Source: Nocardia cyriacigeorgica (GTDB taxonomy: Bacteria > Actinomycetota > Actinomycetes > Mycobacteriales > Mycobacteriaceae). From it: a stretch of 64,000 nt of DNA. The stretch lies in contig NZ_JAAGUY010000022.1 in assembly GCF_010868145.1 (NCBI RefSeq), positions 1 to 64,000 on the forward strand, given 5' to 3'. The position numbers and the translations under genes are program-made. Positions within the stretch are counted from its first letter, which is position 1. Every line of letters starts with the position of its first letter. Shown in pieces: positions 25,545-34,778 of the stretch. The notes under the pieces are model-generated. The model worked only from the letters and a program-made list of their open reading frames with translations. It was not told the origin of the DNA and did not search any database.

Positions 25545-26348
25545 CTACGCGATGCCGGGCCGATAGGAGCTGCCGAGCATCCGCCGGATGACGGCAGTAC
25601 CCTCCTCATCGCCTAGTTCATAGGCGAGGCGATTGCGAGTGGCGATGGAACGATGCCTGGTCGCGCGCGTGACACGCTCGTGATCGGCGCCGATCCGAAG
25701 ATGGTCGAGCAGAACGGTTCCGGTGGCGACTCCGAGCACGATGGCCTCCTCGGCGGTTGCGGGCCGGGCGACGACAGTATCCCGATGCGCGGTCTCGGCG
25801 TGGCCACGATCGGCCAGTCGGCGAGTCGTGCCCTCGGGGATGTCGTGTGGTGAGTCGATACCGGTGGCCTCGGCGAGATCACGCGGATAGAAGCTGACCT
25901 CCCAGGACCACGGTTCGTTATCCAAATACTGGACGACGGTGCGGGCAAGCACCCAGGAATCGGCCGGAACGCCCAGCCACTGGGCAACTTCCGTACCGGC
26001 GGGCTCCATTCGGGCGCTGAATTCCTTGGTCGGTTCACGTTCGGCGGCGCGCGCGATTTCCTCGAAAATGTCATGTGCCGACCGTGGACGATTCGGTCGG
26101 ATATGATCTGTGACCACAGATTCGAGTACTTCCTGGTTTCGAACCAGAGTTCCCCGGGAAGTAGCTGTGTAGACAAGATTTTCGGTGACGAGAACCTGAA
26201 TTGCGTTGCGCGCGGTAGTGATCGATACCTGCATCTGACCGGCCAGCTCGGCATGACTGGGCAGTCGGTCACCCGGCTTCCACCTGCCTGCGCGGATCTC
26301 CTCGCGGAGGAGGTCTGCGATCCGGTGATACGTCGGACCGTCCGCCAT
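25545..26348 (-). CDS. GntR-family regulator with UTRA domain (HutC subfamily)
   Basis: 267 residues. The N-terminal winged helix (residues 5-72: YHRIADLLREEIRAGRWKPGDRLPSHAELA ..SITTARNAIQVL) binds DNA. The C-terminal UTRA ligand domain (about 90-245) shows VLARTVVQYLDNEPWSWEVSFYP and a repeated strand pattern. HutC-type members respond to small sugars, amino acids or sugar phosphates; the ligand here is unknown. A palindrome GTGTACAC 33 bases upstream fits the GT-N-TA-N-AC operator type of this subfamily, suggesting autoregulation and control of the divergent DUF4254 gene. Confidence 0.88.
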   Translation of the reverse strand: MADGPTYHRIADLLREEIRAGRWKPGDRLPSHAELAGQMQVSITTARNAIQVLVTENLVYTATSRGTLVRNQEVLESVVTDHIRPNRPRSAHDIFEEIARAAEREPTKEFSARMEPAGTEVAQWLGVPADSWVLARTVVQYLDNEPWSWEVSFYPRDLAEATGIDSPHDIPEGTTRRLADRGHAETAHRDTVVARPATAEEAIVLGVATGTVLLDHLRIGADHERVTRATRHRSIATRNRLAYELGDEEGTAVIRRMLGSSYRPGIA

Positions 26349-26378
26349 CTTGCTCCTCGGTTGGTCGTGCAGGTAACG

Positions 26379-26390
26379 AAGTGTACACTT
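26379..26390. promoter_or_regulatory. Predicted GntR operator palindrome
   Basis: AAGTGTACACTT is a perfect 12-base palindrome in the gap between the divergent GntR and DUF4254 genes. Its core GTGTACAC fits the GT-N-TA-N-AC pattern of HutC-type regulators. It lies 31 bases before the GntR start and 27 bases before the -35 of the divergent promoter. Confidence 0.55.
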
Positions 26391-26416
26391 TTCGGCCCAC
26401 TACGGCCCGATTACGC

Positions 26417-26444
26417 TTGACAGGGGTTTTCCGAGGTTTATTGT
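26417..26444 (+). promoter_or_regulatory. Predicted promoter of the DUF4254 gene
   Basis: TTGACA (26417-26422) and TATTGT (26439-26444) are spaced by 16 bases. Transcription would start near 26451, just before the candidate start codons at 26463 and 26493. Confidence 0.55.
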
Positions 26445-26492
26445 AATGAACGTACTGATCCGGTGTTGTGCGGCGATGACGGCGAGGCAACC

Positions 26493-27020
26493 GTGGCAGG
26501 TTCGGATACAACAGTCGTAATGGCTCTTCCCGGCACTCAGCGCAGTGCGGATCCGGTGGCGCAGACCCAGATCTCCGGGCCGCTGCCGACCTCGGATCTA
26601 CTTGTCAGAGCGTGTCGAGGGCACCGTGTTATCGGCGGCCAACTGCTCTGGTACGCCCGTGACCTGGCGATATTGCATGAAAGACGGCTCGTCGGACGGG
26701 GCGGCTCGATCGATACCAGCCCCGCGACCGTCGTCGAAATCGAGCGCCGCCGAGGCGAATTGGTGCTTGCGATCGACGACTGGGTGGTGCGCAACGTGCC
26801 CCAGCATCGGCTGGGCGCCACTCTGCATACCGAGACCATCGGCGCGGTGATCGACCGGCTGGCCGAATCATCGGTGCGCGCCCATCACGCGTTGATGACC
26901 CTCGACGCGCACGATGAGCTGCTCCATATCGCCTGGCATCATCTGGCGGAGCTGGCCGACGCCTACGACGACCTGGTCCGCGACGTGCTGGCCGGACGGC
27001 GCAGACTTCCCGAATGGTGA
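26493..27020 (+). CDS. DUF4254 protein
   Basis: 175 residues from GTG 26493, which has GAGG 5 bases upstream; GTG 26463 (longer) and ATG 26520 (shorter) are also possible. The core LLWYARDLAILHERRLV, ATVVEIERRRGELVLAIDDWV and the His-rich NVPQHRLGATLHTETIGAVIDRLAE identify DUF4254, a small helical family of unknown function common in Nocardia. No signal peptide or membrane helix. It is divergent from the GntR regulator and convergent with the EspI-like gene. Confidence 0.75.
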   Translation: MAGSDTTVVMALPGTQRSADPVAQTQISGPLPTSDLLVRACRGHRVIGGQLLWYARDLAILHERRLVGRGGSIDTSPATVVEIERRRGELVLAIDDWVVRNVPQHRLGATLHTETIGAVIDRLAESSVRAHHALMTLDAHDELLHIAWHHLAELADAYDDLVRDVLAGRRRLPEW

Positions 27021-27129
27021 GCTAGGCGTACCTCCGCATTCGCTGCGGCCATGCGCGGCTGACGACGGACTGCGTCCGGCAGCGCCCGCTAGCTGGGCCG
27101 CGGACGCTGTCGACCGGCCGCCGCTCGCG

Positions 27130-30100
27130 TCAACCTCGATATCGACGGTGGTCGGTGGCGAAATCGTCCGCGACGGTTGCCGCGAGTTCCACATACGCCC
27201 GTTTTGTCTGTTTGTGTAGCCGGTGTAGATCGATTTCCGCGCCCTCGGACATATGTGGGTCGAACGGGATGATGTGCACCGCGCGGCAGCGGGACAGGAA
27301 GTACTCACGCAATTGCTGGATGCCGACATTGGGTGAGCCGGAACGCGGAGAGTTGATCACCACCACCGCGTTTCGCACCAGATGGTCGTGGCCGTGCAGC
27401 GACAACCAGTCCAGCGTCGCGGCCGCACTGCGGGCGCCGTCGATCGCGGGGGAGGAGATCAGCACCAGTGAATGCGCCAGCTCCAGCACGCCCGCCATCG
27501 CCGAGTGCATCAGACCGGTGCCGCAGTCGGTGAGGATGATGTTGTAGAAGCGCTGCAGAATACGCGCCACCGAGCGATATTCGTCCTCGTTGAATGCCTC
27601 GGACGCCGCCGGATCACGTTCACTGGCAAGCACTTCCAGCCGACTGGTGGCCTGCGAGGTATGCCTGCGGACATCGGAATAGCGCTGGATCGAAGAATCG
27701 AGCAGCAGATCACGCACCGTCGACCGGGTCTGCAGCGGCACCCGCTGCGACAACGTCCCGAAGTCCGGGTTCGCGTCGACGGCGATCACCCGGTCGCCAC
27801 GGATCGAGGCGAAGGTGGAGCCGATACCCATTGTGGTCGTGGTCTTTCCGACGCCACCCTTCAGGGAGAGCACCGCGATGCGGTAATCGCCGCGCACCGG
27901 CTGCCGGATACGGGCTACCAACTCCTGGAGCCTGCGCTCCTCGGCAGACATGCCCGGATTGATGGCGCCGCCGGAGACATGATGTACGGCCTTACGCCAG
28001 CCCGAGCCTGCCGCTTTCTTGGTCGCGCGCCCGCGGATCGGCACGTTGTCCAGCGAAGGGGACATCCCGGGCTGCTGCCCTTGGCCGCCCTGCCACTGTT
28101 CCTGCGGCGGTCCCTGGTCGGCGGGTCCACGCCACTGTTGCTGTGGTGGGCCCGAATGCTGGGGCGCCACCGGATGCTGTGGCATCGAATGATGTTGGGG
28201 TGCCGAGTGCGGTGGGGTGGGGTGCGATGCGTCCGGATGCTGCTGTGGGCCTGGTGCCTGTGCATAACCGTGCGGACCTGGCATCTGGGCGCTCGGGGCA
28301 TGCATGCCGGCCTGGTTGCGTGGTCCCGGCTGTGGGGGCGTGTCCGGCCCTGGTGCGACGGGGCTCTGCCACTGTGGAGCCGGGGGTTGCGCCGGACGAC
28401 CCTGCTGGTCAGCAGGGGTTTGCCCGCTCTGCCACTGTTCCGGGGCAGGATTCGCCTCGCGGCCGGCCCCGTCGAAGGCGCGCAGTGGCTGGGCTGCCAA
28501 CGCTGCTCGCAGTGCGGCGTCCGCGCCGGATTGCGCGGTGCGCCGCTGCTGTTTCGGCGCCGGGTTCGGCGCCGGCTCGGTACCGGTGACCGGTGCGGGC
28601 GGATGGGGCAGCCGATGATCGAAGCCCGAGGTGTGGGCAGCCGGCCCGGCGTGCGGTCCCCGCGCTCGATCCGGGGTATCGCTGTGCGGCGGTACGGAGC
28701 CGTCCGTTGCGCTGAATTGTTGTCCTGCCTGCTGCTCGCGCGGCTGCGGCGGTAGGTCGGCGCCCGTGGCGACCGAACGCGGCGCCTGTTCCTCTAATGA
28801 CGCGTTGGCGGGTTGGGACTCGACCTCGGCCGCCAAGCGGTGACGACCGCGCGTGACCGACACGGCGTCGTCTGCCGGGTCGAGCCGACCGGCCTCGGCA
28901 CGGTTCCGGTCGCCGACGTTCTCGGCGGGTCCGGCCTTGGCGTGCTGGGTGTCGGGCTCGAGGGTCGGCGTGCCGGGTCCCGAATGTGCCGACGAGGCCG
29001 AGGAACTCGTGGCGAGCTGAGGATCGCTCGTGTGTACGTCCGCCGGCGCGTTGTTCGGGCGGAGGGCCGGTGCCGACTCATCGGCCGGAACCGCCGCCCG
29101 CGGCTCGTCGGCGGGCTCGGCCGGTGCAGAGTCGGCCGGGTGTGCGGATGCGCGCGCCTCGGATTCGCCGGGCGCGGCCGGCAGGTCCGGCAGCCGCTGC
29201 AGCGGACGCTGGGCAGTGGGCTGCTCGGGCGCGGTCGTCGGTCCGAGCCACGCCGGTGGAGCATCGGTCGTGGTGGCCGAGTCGGAGGCAGTAGGCGCCG
29301 AGACGGAATCGACGGGGCGCGAGTCGGTCGCATTCGACGGCCGAGCTGTCTCGACGGCTTGCGGTGCCTCCGGCGTCGTGCCGCCGTCGACACTCGGCTC
29401 GCTGTCGCCGCGTGGTCCTTCCAACCACGACGGCGGTTCGGTCGCGTTGTGCGACCCACCGGTCGCAGGCCCCTGGTCAGCATGTGGTGCCTGAGCCGCA
29501 CTGTCGATGGGCGGAGCCTGCGGCTCGGGTTGCCCCGCATCGAAGTCGGGCCGCGGCCGCGGAGTCTGCTGATCGGGCATCGAGGTCTCGCGCCGTGACG
29601 CGGCCGCGGATTCCGCCGAAACGCCGATGGACGGCTCCACGGGCGGCGGGACCGGCTGTCCTGCGCTGCTTCCGGCATTCGGATGTGGCGCAGGGGTTCG
29701 GCCGTCGACCGGGCTCGGTCGTTCCGGCTGCTGGGGTGCGACCGGCTGGGGCGGCGCGACGGGAGGCTGAGGCGGAGTGACAGGAGTTCGCGGCGGTGTC
29801 GTCGCGGCCTGCGGTGGAGCAACCGGAGCCTGCGGTGGGGGTGGCGGGGGCAGATCCGGGCGCGGGCCCAGATGCACCGTCGCCTCGGTCGAGACGGGCG
29901 CCTGATCGGCCGGGACTTGCGGCGGGCGCGGGCCGAGCGGCCGGAAGTCGGCAGGCGGTTCGCTCGGGGTGCGGGTGGGCAGGTGCGGTGCCGGACGCTC
30001 GCCGGTCTGCGCGGGACCCTGTTGCCAGGAGTTGTCGGGTGCCGGATGGTACGGCTGTTGCTGGGCCGGGGCCGACTGGTAGGGGTCGGCCGGGCGAGTA

Positions 30101-30582
30101 TTCGGGCCTTGCGGGCGGTCCGAGGGGCCGTAGTCGGAGGGTGCCGGGCGCTGCTCGGGCATCGGCGCGCTCTGCCACCGGTCACCCGGTCCGTCGGTGT
30201 TCACCGGCGGGTTCGACCACTGATCACCGGGTCGGTCGGTCTGGTGCGGCGGGTTCGACCACTGATCGTTCGGGGGCGGTGCGCGGTGCCCGGTGTCGGC
30301 CTCGTCGTCGAACTGATCGGCGACCCGCTGATCCTCGTTCTTGTCGCGGCGCCAGGGCTTGCGCTTCTTCTCCTTGCGCGGGCCGGGCGCATCGGAACGG
30401 TCGGCTTCGGGAGCGGGCCGCTTGAACCTCCGCTTGGGCGCGGGGGTGTCGGAGATCAAATCGTCGTGCGGAAGGTTCTCGACCGGTGGCGCATGGTAAT
30501 CGGTCTGCTGGCCGACCTGGGTGACCTCGCTGTCGGAGAGCCACGGTGGCAGCATGGGGAGGCCGTCATTGCTGCGGCTCAC
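27130..30582 (-). CDS. EspI-like proline-rich MinD-family protein
   Basis: 1150 residues from GTG 30582, with a purine-rich site (AGGGGGGAT) 3 bases upstream. A short N-terminal segment ([14 protein letters not shown]) and a basic patch ([18 protein letters not shown]) are followed by roughly 750 residues of Pro/Ala/Gln/Ser low complexity. The last 290 residues are a MinD/ParA-type P-loop domain with deviant Walker A KGGVGKT (908-914). This arrangement is that of EspI, encoded in mycobacterial ESX-1 and linked there to control of secretion, but much longer (EspI is about 670 residues). It is not inside either ESX operon here. The low-complexity part makes large false ORFs on the opposite strand. 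Confidence 0.75.
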
Positions 30583-30703
30583 GCATCCCCCCTCTGATGT
30601 GCTGGACCTCGGACAGCGGTCAGTTTACGCGACAGCCGGGTCCCGGCGCGGGGCAGGCGATGCGTCATTGGGAAGGCGTACGACGCCGCGTGCGGGGCGC
30701 GTT

Positions 30704-30732
30704 TTGCCCGATCCGACGCGTGCCGGTAAGCT
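30704..30732 (+). promoter_or_regulatory. Predicted infA promoter
   Basis: TTGCCC (30704-30709) and TAAGCT (30727-30732) are 17 bases apart, leaving a leader of about 117 bases before infA. This 274-base gap between the divergent EspI-like and infA genes holds no gene I can see. Confidence 0.4.
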
Positions 30733-30856
30733 TGAGCGGCGGTGCACCTATGCGCCGACTGTTTGCGTGCGACCGGTCAGTTCACGACCGACCAGTTTCA
30801 TCAGGACAGTTACCACCAATCAGACCAGGTTGAGCATAACCGGGATCGCGGAGGAC

Positions 30857-31078
30857 ATGGCGAAGAAGGACGGGGCCATCGAGGTCGAGGGTCGAGTTGT
30901 CGAGCCGCTGCCCAATGCGATGTTCCGGATCGAGCTCGAGAACGGGCACAAGGTTCTCGCGCACATCAGCGGCAAGATGCGGCAGCACTACATCCGCATC
31001 CTGCCTGAGGACCGCGTTGTCGTCGAGCTTTCGCCCTACGACTTGTCCCGCGGCCGCATCGTTTACCGCTACAAGTGA
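30857..31078 (+). CDS. infA: Translation initiation factor IF-1
   Basis: 73 residues from ATG 30857 with GGAGGA immediately upstream. Typical S1/OB-fold protein: [45 protein letters not shown]. It binds the A site of the 30S subunit during initiation. It opens the infA-rpmJ-rpsM-rpsK-rpsD-rpoA-rplQ block, standard for actinobacteria. Confidence 0.98.
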
Positions 31079-31080
31079 GT

Positions 31081-31134
31081 GGGTGCGCCGCGAGCGCACC
31101 CCCGAAGATTTCCCCGGTCGTGCCCGGCCGGGGA
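31081..31134 (+). terminator. Tandem hairpins between infA and rpmJ
   Basis: An 8-bp stem (31081-31088 with 31094-31101) starts 2 bases after the infA stop. A 7-bp stem (31111-31117 with 31128-31134) follows. No T-tract. They may cause partial termination or separate infA mRNA from the downstream operon. Confidence 0.4.
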
Positions 31135-31181
31135 CAACTGTGTTCCCACCCAGGTGCGAACACCAACAAGATTGGACGGAC

Positions 31182-31295
31182 GTGAAGGTTCAGCCGAGCG
31201 TCAAGAAGATCTGCGAGAAGTGCAAGGTGATCCGCCGTAACGGCCGGGTCATGGTGATCTGCGAGAACCTGCGTCACAAGCAGCGTCAGGGCTGA
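31182..31295 (+). CDS. rpmJ: 50S ribosomal protein L36
   Basis: 37 residues from GTG 31182 (KVQPSVKKICEKCKVIRRNG). The four zinc ligands are present as C-x2-C, C and H (CEKC, VICENLRH), so this is the zinc-binding C+ form. Standard neighbour of infA and rpsM. Confidence 0.97.
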   Translation: MKVQPSVKKICEKCKVIRRNGRVMVICENLRHKQRQG

Positions 31296-31512
31296 CACCA
31301 GCCAAGCACCGAACGCGGTTCGGATTGGCACACCAATTGAATGGGGCGAGCGTGACTCGCCCGCGAAGAACTCCCAGATCCAGCCGTGCACTGTGGAATT
31401 TCGGGTTCACCCCCGAGGTGCGCGTGCCAACCCCCGGTACGGAGGCCGGGGCCCCGCCACGACGAGGGGACGGACAGGGAGCAGACCTCCGCAACGATTA
31501 AGGAACTGCCAC
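31296..31512 (+). other. Long rpmJ-rpsM leader with small hairpins
   Basis: A 217-base gap in an otherwise tight ribosomal operon. It holds ATTGG/CCAAT (31324-31336), a 7-bp stem (31344-31350 with 31356-31362) and CCCCGG/CCGGGG (31432-31451). It may contain a promoter or an r-protein leader; I see no gene and cannot assign a known leader family. Confidence 0.35.
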
Positions 31513-31884
31513 ATGGCACGTCTCATGGGCGTCGACCTCCCGCGCGAAAAGCGCATGGAGATCGCACTGACCTACATTTTCGGTATCGGCCGTACCCGCG
31601 CCAAGGAAATCCTGGCGGCGACCTCGGTCAGCCCGGATCTGCGGTCGAAGGATCTGACCGACGACGACCTGACCAAGCTCCGCGACTACATCGAAGCGTC
31701 GGAGTTCAAGGTCGAGGGTGACCTGCGCCGTGAGGTGCAGGCCGACATTCGTCGCAAGATCGAGATCGGCTGCTACCAGGGCCTGCGTCACCGTCGCCAC
31801 CTTCCGGTGCGCGGCCAGCGCACCAAGACCAACGCGCGTACGCGTAAGGGTCCGAAGAAGACCGTCGCCGGCAAGAAGAAGTAG
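31513..31884 (+). CDS. rpsM: 30S ribosomal protein S13
   Basis: 123 residues from ATG 31513 with AAGGAA (31499-31504) upstream; a frame from 31393 is only upstream read-through. MARLMGVDLPREKRMEIALTYI, GIGRTRAKEIL and GLRHRRHLPVRGQRTKTNART are diagnostic. It contacts the 50S subunit and P-site tRNA. rpsK starts 9 bases later. Confidence 0.98.
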   Translation: MARLMGVDLPREKRMEIALTYIFGIGRTRAKEILAATSVSPDLRSKDLTDDDLTKLRDYIEASEFKVEGDLRREVQADIRRKIEIGCYQGLRHRRHLPVRGQRTKTNARTRKGPKKTVAGKKK

Positions 31885-31893
31885 GGATAACCG

Positions 31894-32307
31894 ATGCCTC
31901 CGAAGTCACGGGCCTCCGGCCCCAAGAAGACCCAGAAGTCGCGTCGCCGGGAAAAGAAGAACGTCCCGCACGGTCACGCGCACATCAAGTCCACGTTCAA
32001 CAACACGATCGTGTCGATCACCGATCCGTCCGGCAACGTCATCTCCTGGGCGTCCTCGGGCCACGTCGGTTTCAAGGGCTCGCGCAAGTCGACTCCGTTC
32101 GCCGCGCAGCTCGCCGCCGAGAACGCTGCCCGCAAGGCGCAGGAGAACGGCGTCAAGAAGGTCGACGTGTTCGTCAAGGGCCCGGGTTCGGGCCGCGAGA
32201 CCGCGATCCGTTCGCTGCAGGCCGCAGGCCTGGAAGTGGGCACGATCTCCGATGTCACCCCGCAGCCGCACAACGGCTGCCGTCCGCCCAAGCGGCGTCG
32301 CGTCTAA
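31894..32307 (+). CDS. rpsK: 30S ribosomal protein S11
   Basis: 137 residues from ATG 31894. HGHAHIKSTFNNTIVSITD, SSGHVGFKGSRKSTPFAAQ, GPGSGRETAIRSLQAAGLEV and the PHNGCRPPKRRRV tail are diagnostic of S11. It lines the mRNA path on the platform of the 30S subunit. Followed by rpsD 22 bases later. Confidence 0.98.
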   Translation: MPPKSRASGPKKTQKSRRREKKNVPHGHAHIKSTFNNTIVSITDPSGNVISWASSGHVGFKGSRKSTPFAAQLAAENAARKAQENGVKKVDVFVKGPGSGRETAIRSLQAAGLEVGTISDVTPQPHNGCRPPKRRRV

Positions 32308-32329
32308 CGGGAAAGGAAGGTAGACCACA

Positions 32330-32935
32330 ATGGCCCGTTACACCGGACCCGCAACGCGCAAGAGCCGTCGCCTCCGCGTCGACCTGGTCGGCGGCGACCA
32401 GGCGTTCGAACGTCGCCCCTACCCGCCCGGCCAGCACGGCCGTGCGCGGATCAAGGAGAGCGAATACCTGCTCCAGCTGCAGGAGAAGCAGAAGGCTCGC
32501 TTCTCCTACGGCGTGATGGAGAAGCAGTTCCGCCGGTACTACGAAGAGGCCAACCGCCTCAAGGGCAAGACCGGTGACAACCTGCTTCGCCTGCTCGAGA
32601 CCCGTCTGGACAACGTCGTGTACCGCGCCGGTCTGGCGCGCACCCGTCGCCAGGCCCGCCAGCTGGTCAGCCACGGCCACTTCCTGGTGAACAACCGGAA
32701 GGTGGATGTTCCCTCCTTCCGCGTCACCCAGTACGACATCATCGATGTCAAGGAGAAGTCGCTGGGCACGCTGCCGTTCCAGGTGGCGCGCGAGACCGTC
32801 GGTGACCGTCCGGTCCCCGGCTGGCTCCAGGTCATCCCTGGCCGCCTGCGCATCCTGGTTCACCAGGAGCCCGAGCGCGCCCAGATCGATGTGCCGCTGC
32901 AGGAACAGCTGATCGTCGAGTACTACTCGAAGTAA
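32330..32935 (+). CDS. rpsD: 30S ribosomal protein S4
   Basis: 201 residues. MARYTGPATRKSRRLRVDL, the S4 RNA-binding domain (LETRLDNVVYRAGLARTRRQARQLV) and GHFLVNNRKVDVPS are diagnostic. There are no zinc-finger cysteines in the N-terminus, the usual C- form of actinobacteria. Primary 16S rRNA binder; in E. coli it represses the alpha operon, which is not shown here. AAGGAAGG precedes the ATG. Confidence 0.98.
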   Translation: MARYTGPATRKSRRLRVDLVGGDQAFERRPYPPGQHGRARIKESEYLLQLQEKQKARFSYGVMEKQFRRYYEEANRLKGKTGDNLLRLLETRLDNVVYRAGLARTRRQARQLVSHGHFLVNNRKVDVPSFRVTQYDIIDVKEKSLGTLPFQVARETVGDRPVPGWLQVIPGRLRILVHQEPERAQIDVPLQEQLIVEYYSK

Positions 32936-33037
32936 CGGCTGAGCCGCTGGTGCTCGATCGCCCACCTACGGGCGGTCGAGCACAACCCCTGAGACGAGGC
33001 GTCAAATAGCGGGCGCCCAAAAAGGAGGATGATCCAT

Positions 33038-34096
33038 ATGCTGATTTCCCAGCGTCCGACCCTGACCGAAGAGGTCGTGGCGGAGAACCGCTCGAAGTTC
33101 ACCATCGAACCCCTCGAGCCGGGCTTCGGTTACACCCTCGGCAACTCGCTGCGCCGTACCCTGCTGTCCTCGATTCCGGGGGCCGCGGTGACGAGCATCC
33201 GTATCGACGGCGTCCTGCACGAGTTCACCACCGTCCCCGGTGTGAAGGAGGATGTCACCGACATCATCCTGAACCTCAAGGGTCTGGTCGTGTCCTCGGA
33301 GGAGGACGAGCCGGTCACCATGTACCTGCGCAAGCAGGGCCCGGGGACCGTCACCGCCGATGACATCGTCCCGCCGGCCGGCGTCGTCGTGCACAACCCG
33401 GACATGCACATCGCCACCCTGAACGACAAGGGCAAGCTCGAGATCGAGCTCGTCGTCGAGCGCGGTCGCGGTTATGTCCCGGCGGTGCAGAACAAGGCGT
33501 CCGGTGCGGAAATCGGCCGGATCCCGGTGGACTCGATCTACTCCCCGGTGCTCAAGGTGACCTACAAGGTCGAGGCCACCCGTGTCGAGCAGCGCACCGA
33601 CTTCGACCGGCTCATCCTGGACGTGGAGACCAAGAACTCCATCAGCGCCAGGGACGCGCTCGCCTCGGCGGGCAAGACCCTGGTCGAGCTCTTCGGCCTG
33701 GCCCGTGAGCTGAACGTCGAAGCCGAAGGCATCGAGATCGGCCCCTCGCCGGCCGAGGCGGATCACATCGCCTCGTTCGGTCTGCCGATCGAGGATCTCG
33801 ACCTGACGGTCCGGTCCTACAACTGCCTCAAGCGCGAGGGTGTGCACACCGTCGGCGAGCTGGTCGCACGCACCGAATCGGATCTGCTGGACATCCGTAA
33901 CTTCGGCCAGAAGTCCATCGACGAGGTCAAGGTCAAGCTGCACGCGCTCGGCCTCTCGCTCAAGGACAGCCCGGCCTCGTTCGACCCCTCCAGTGTGGTG
34001 GGTTACGACGCGGCCACCGGTACCTGGTCCGACAGCGGCAATTTCAGCGACAACGATGGCGGCGAGCAGGACTACGCCGAAACCGAACAGCTCTAG
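33038..34096 (+). CDS. rpoA: RNA polymerase subunit alpha
   Basis: 352 residues from ATG 33038, 9 bases after AAAGGAGG; ATG 33029 overlaps that ribosome site and is rejected. MLISQRPTLTEEV, the alpha-NTD dimerisation part (GYTLGNSLRRTLLSSIPGAAV) and the alpha-CTD helix-hairpin-helix (LKREGVHTVGELVARTESDLLDIRNFG) are intact. An acidic C-terminal tail (DNDGGEQDYAETEQL) is typical of actinobacteria. Confidence 0.99.
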   Translation: MLISQRPTLTEEVVAENRSKFTIEPLEPGFGYTLGNSLRRTLLSSIPGAAVTSIRIDGVLHEFTTVPGVKEDVTDIILNLKGLVVSSEEDEPVTMYLRKQGPGTVTADDIVPPAGVVVHNPDMHIATLNDKGKLEIELVVERGRGYVPAVQNKASGAEIGRIPVDSIYSPVLKVTYKVEATRVEQRTDFDRLILDVETKNSISARDALASAGKTLVELFGLARELNVEAEGIEIGPSPAEADHIASFGLPIEDLDLTVRSYNCLKREGVHTVGELVARTESDLLDIRNFGQKSIDEVKVKLHALGLSLKDSPASFDPSSVVGYDAATGTWSDSGNFSDNDGGEQDYAETEQL

Positions 34097-34145
34097 GCCT
34101 CTGGGGTAGGCGCCCCGGAACGGCCTCACACAAGGAGAACCAACA

Positions 34146-34670
34146 ATGCCCAAGCCCAAGAAGGGTGCCCGCTTCGGCGGGTCGGCGTCGCACCAGAAGG
34201 CGATCTTCGCCAATCTGGCTACGGCGCTCTTCGAGCACGGTCGGATCACGACCACCGAGGCCAAGGCCAAGGCGCTGCGCCCGTACGCCGAGAAGCTTGT
34301 CACCAAGGCGAAGGGCGGCACCCTTGCCGACCGTCGCGAGGTGCTCAAGGTGATCCGCAACAAGGACATCGTGCACTCGCTCTTCGCCGAGATCGGTCCC
34401 TCGTTCGAGGGTCGCGAGGGTGGCTACACCCGCATCATCAAGGCGATGCCCCGCAAGGGTGACAACGCTCCGATGGCGATCATCGAGCTGGTCCGCGGCG
34501 AGACCGTGACCAAGGAAGCCGATCGCGCCCGTCGCGTTGCCGCGTCCAAGCAGGCCGAGGCGCCCGTCGCCGAAGCTGCCGAGGACACGGCCGCCGAGGC
34601 TGCCGAGGAGAAGGCTGAGGCTCCCGAGGCCGAGGCCACCGCGGACGAGAAGGCCGACGACAAGGCGTGA
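34146..34670 (+). CDS. rplQ: 50S ribosomal protein L17 with acidic Ala/Glu tail
   Basis: 174 residues. The L17 core (MPKPKKGARFGGSASHQKAIFANLATALFEHGRI ... RVLKVIRNKDIVHSLF-type region, YTRIIKAMPRKGDNAPMAIIELV) occupies the first 122 residues. The remaining 50 or so are an Ala/Glu/Lys-rich extension (ADDKA end), longer than the roughly 120-residue E. coli form and frequent in actinobacteria. AAGGAG precedes the ATG. An intrinsic terminator follows at 34718. Confidence 0.97.
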   Translation: MPKPKKGARFGGSASHQKAIFANLATALFEHGRITTTEAKAKALRPYAEKLVTKAKGGTLADRREVLKVIRNKDIVHSLFAEIGPSFEGREGGYTRIIKAMPRKGDNAPMAIIELVRGETVTKEADRARRVAASKQAEAPVAEAAEDTAAEAAEEKAEAPEAEATADEKADDKA

Positions 34671-34717
34671 GTCGTGATCCCGGTTCGCCGGGATACGCGC
34701 GACGCGTTGAATACGCC

Positions 34718-34765
34718 GAACGAGCCCGCCTACCCGTTCCCGGGTGGGCGGGCTCGTTCATTTTT
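34718..34765 (+). terminator. Strong intrinsic terminator after rplQ
   Basis: A 19-bp stem (34718-34736 with 34741-34759, one G-U pair), a TTCC loop and then A plus five T (34760-34765). This is the best rho-independent terminator in the window, 47 bases after the rplQ stop. It lies upstream of the true truA start and within the longer alternative truA frame, supporting the later start. Confidence 0.9.
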
Positions 34766-34778
34766 CGAGGAGGCCGTG

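Noticed and set aside
26073..26420. 115-aa plus-strand frame over the GntR gene
   Set aside because: It is antisense to the winged-helix coding region and has no domain or ribosome site.
27472..28755. 427-aa plus-strand open frame
   Set aside because: It is the complement of the Pro/Gln-rich part of the EspI-like gene; its Trp/Arg/Cys-rich composition is not protein-like.
33029..33037. ATG 33029 as rpoA start
   Set aside because: It overlaps the end of AAAGGAGG; ATG 33038 gives the conserved MLISQRP start at proper spacing.
34674..34778. Longer truA start
   Set aside because: The extension runs through a 19-bp intrinsic terminator and lacks a ribosome site; GTG 34779 has AGGAGG.
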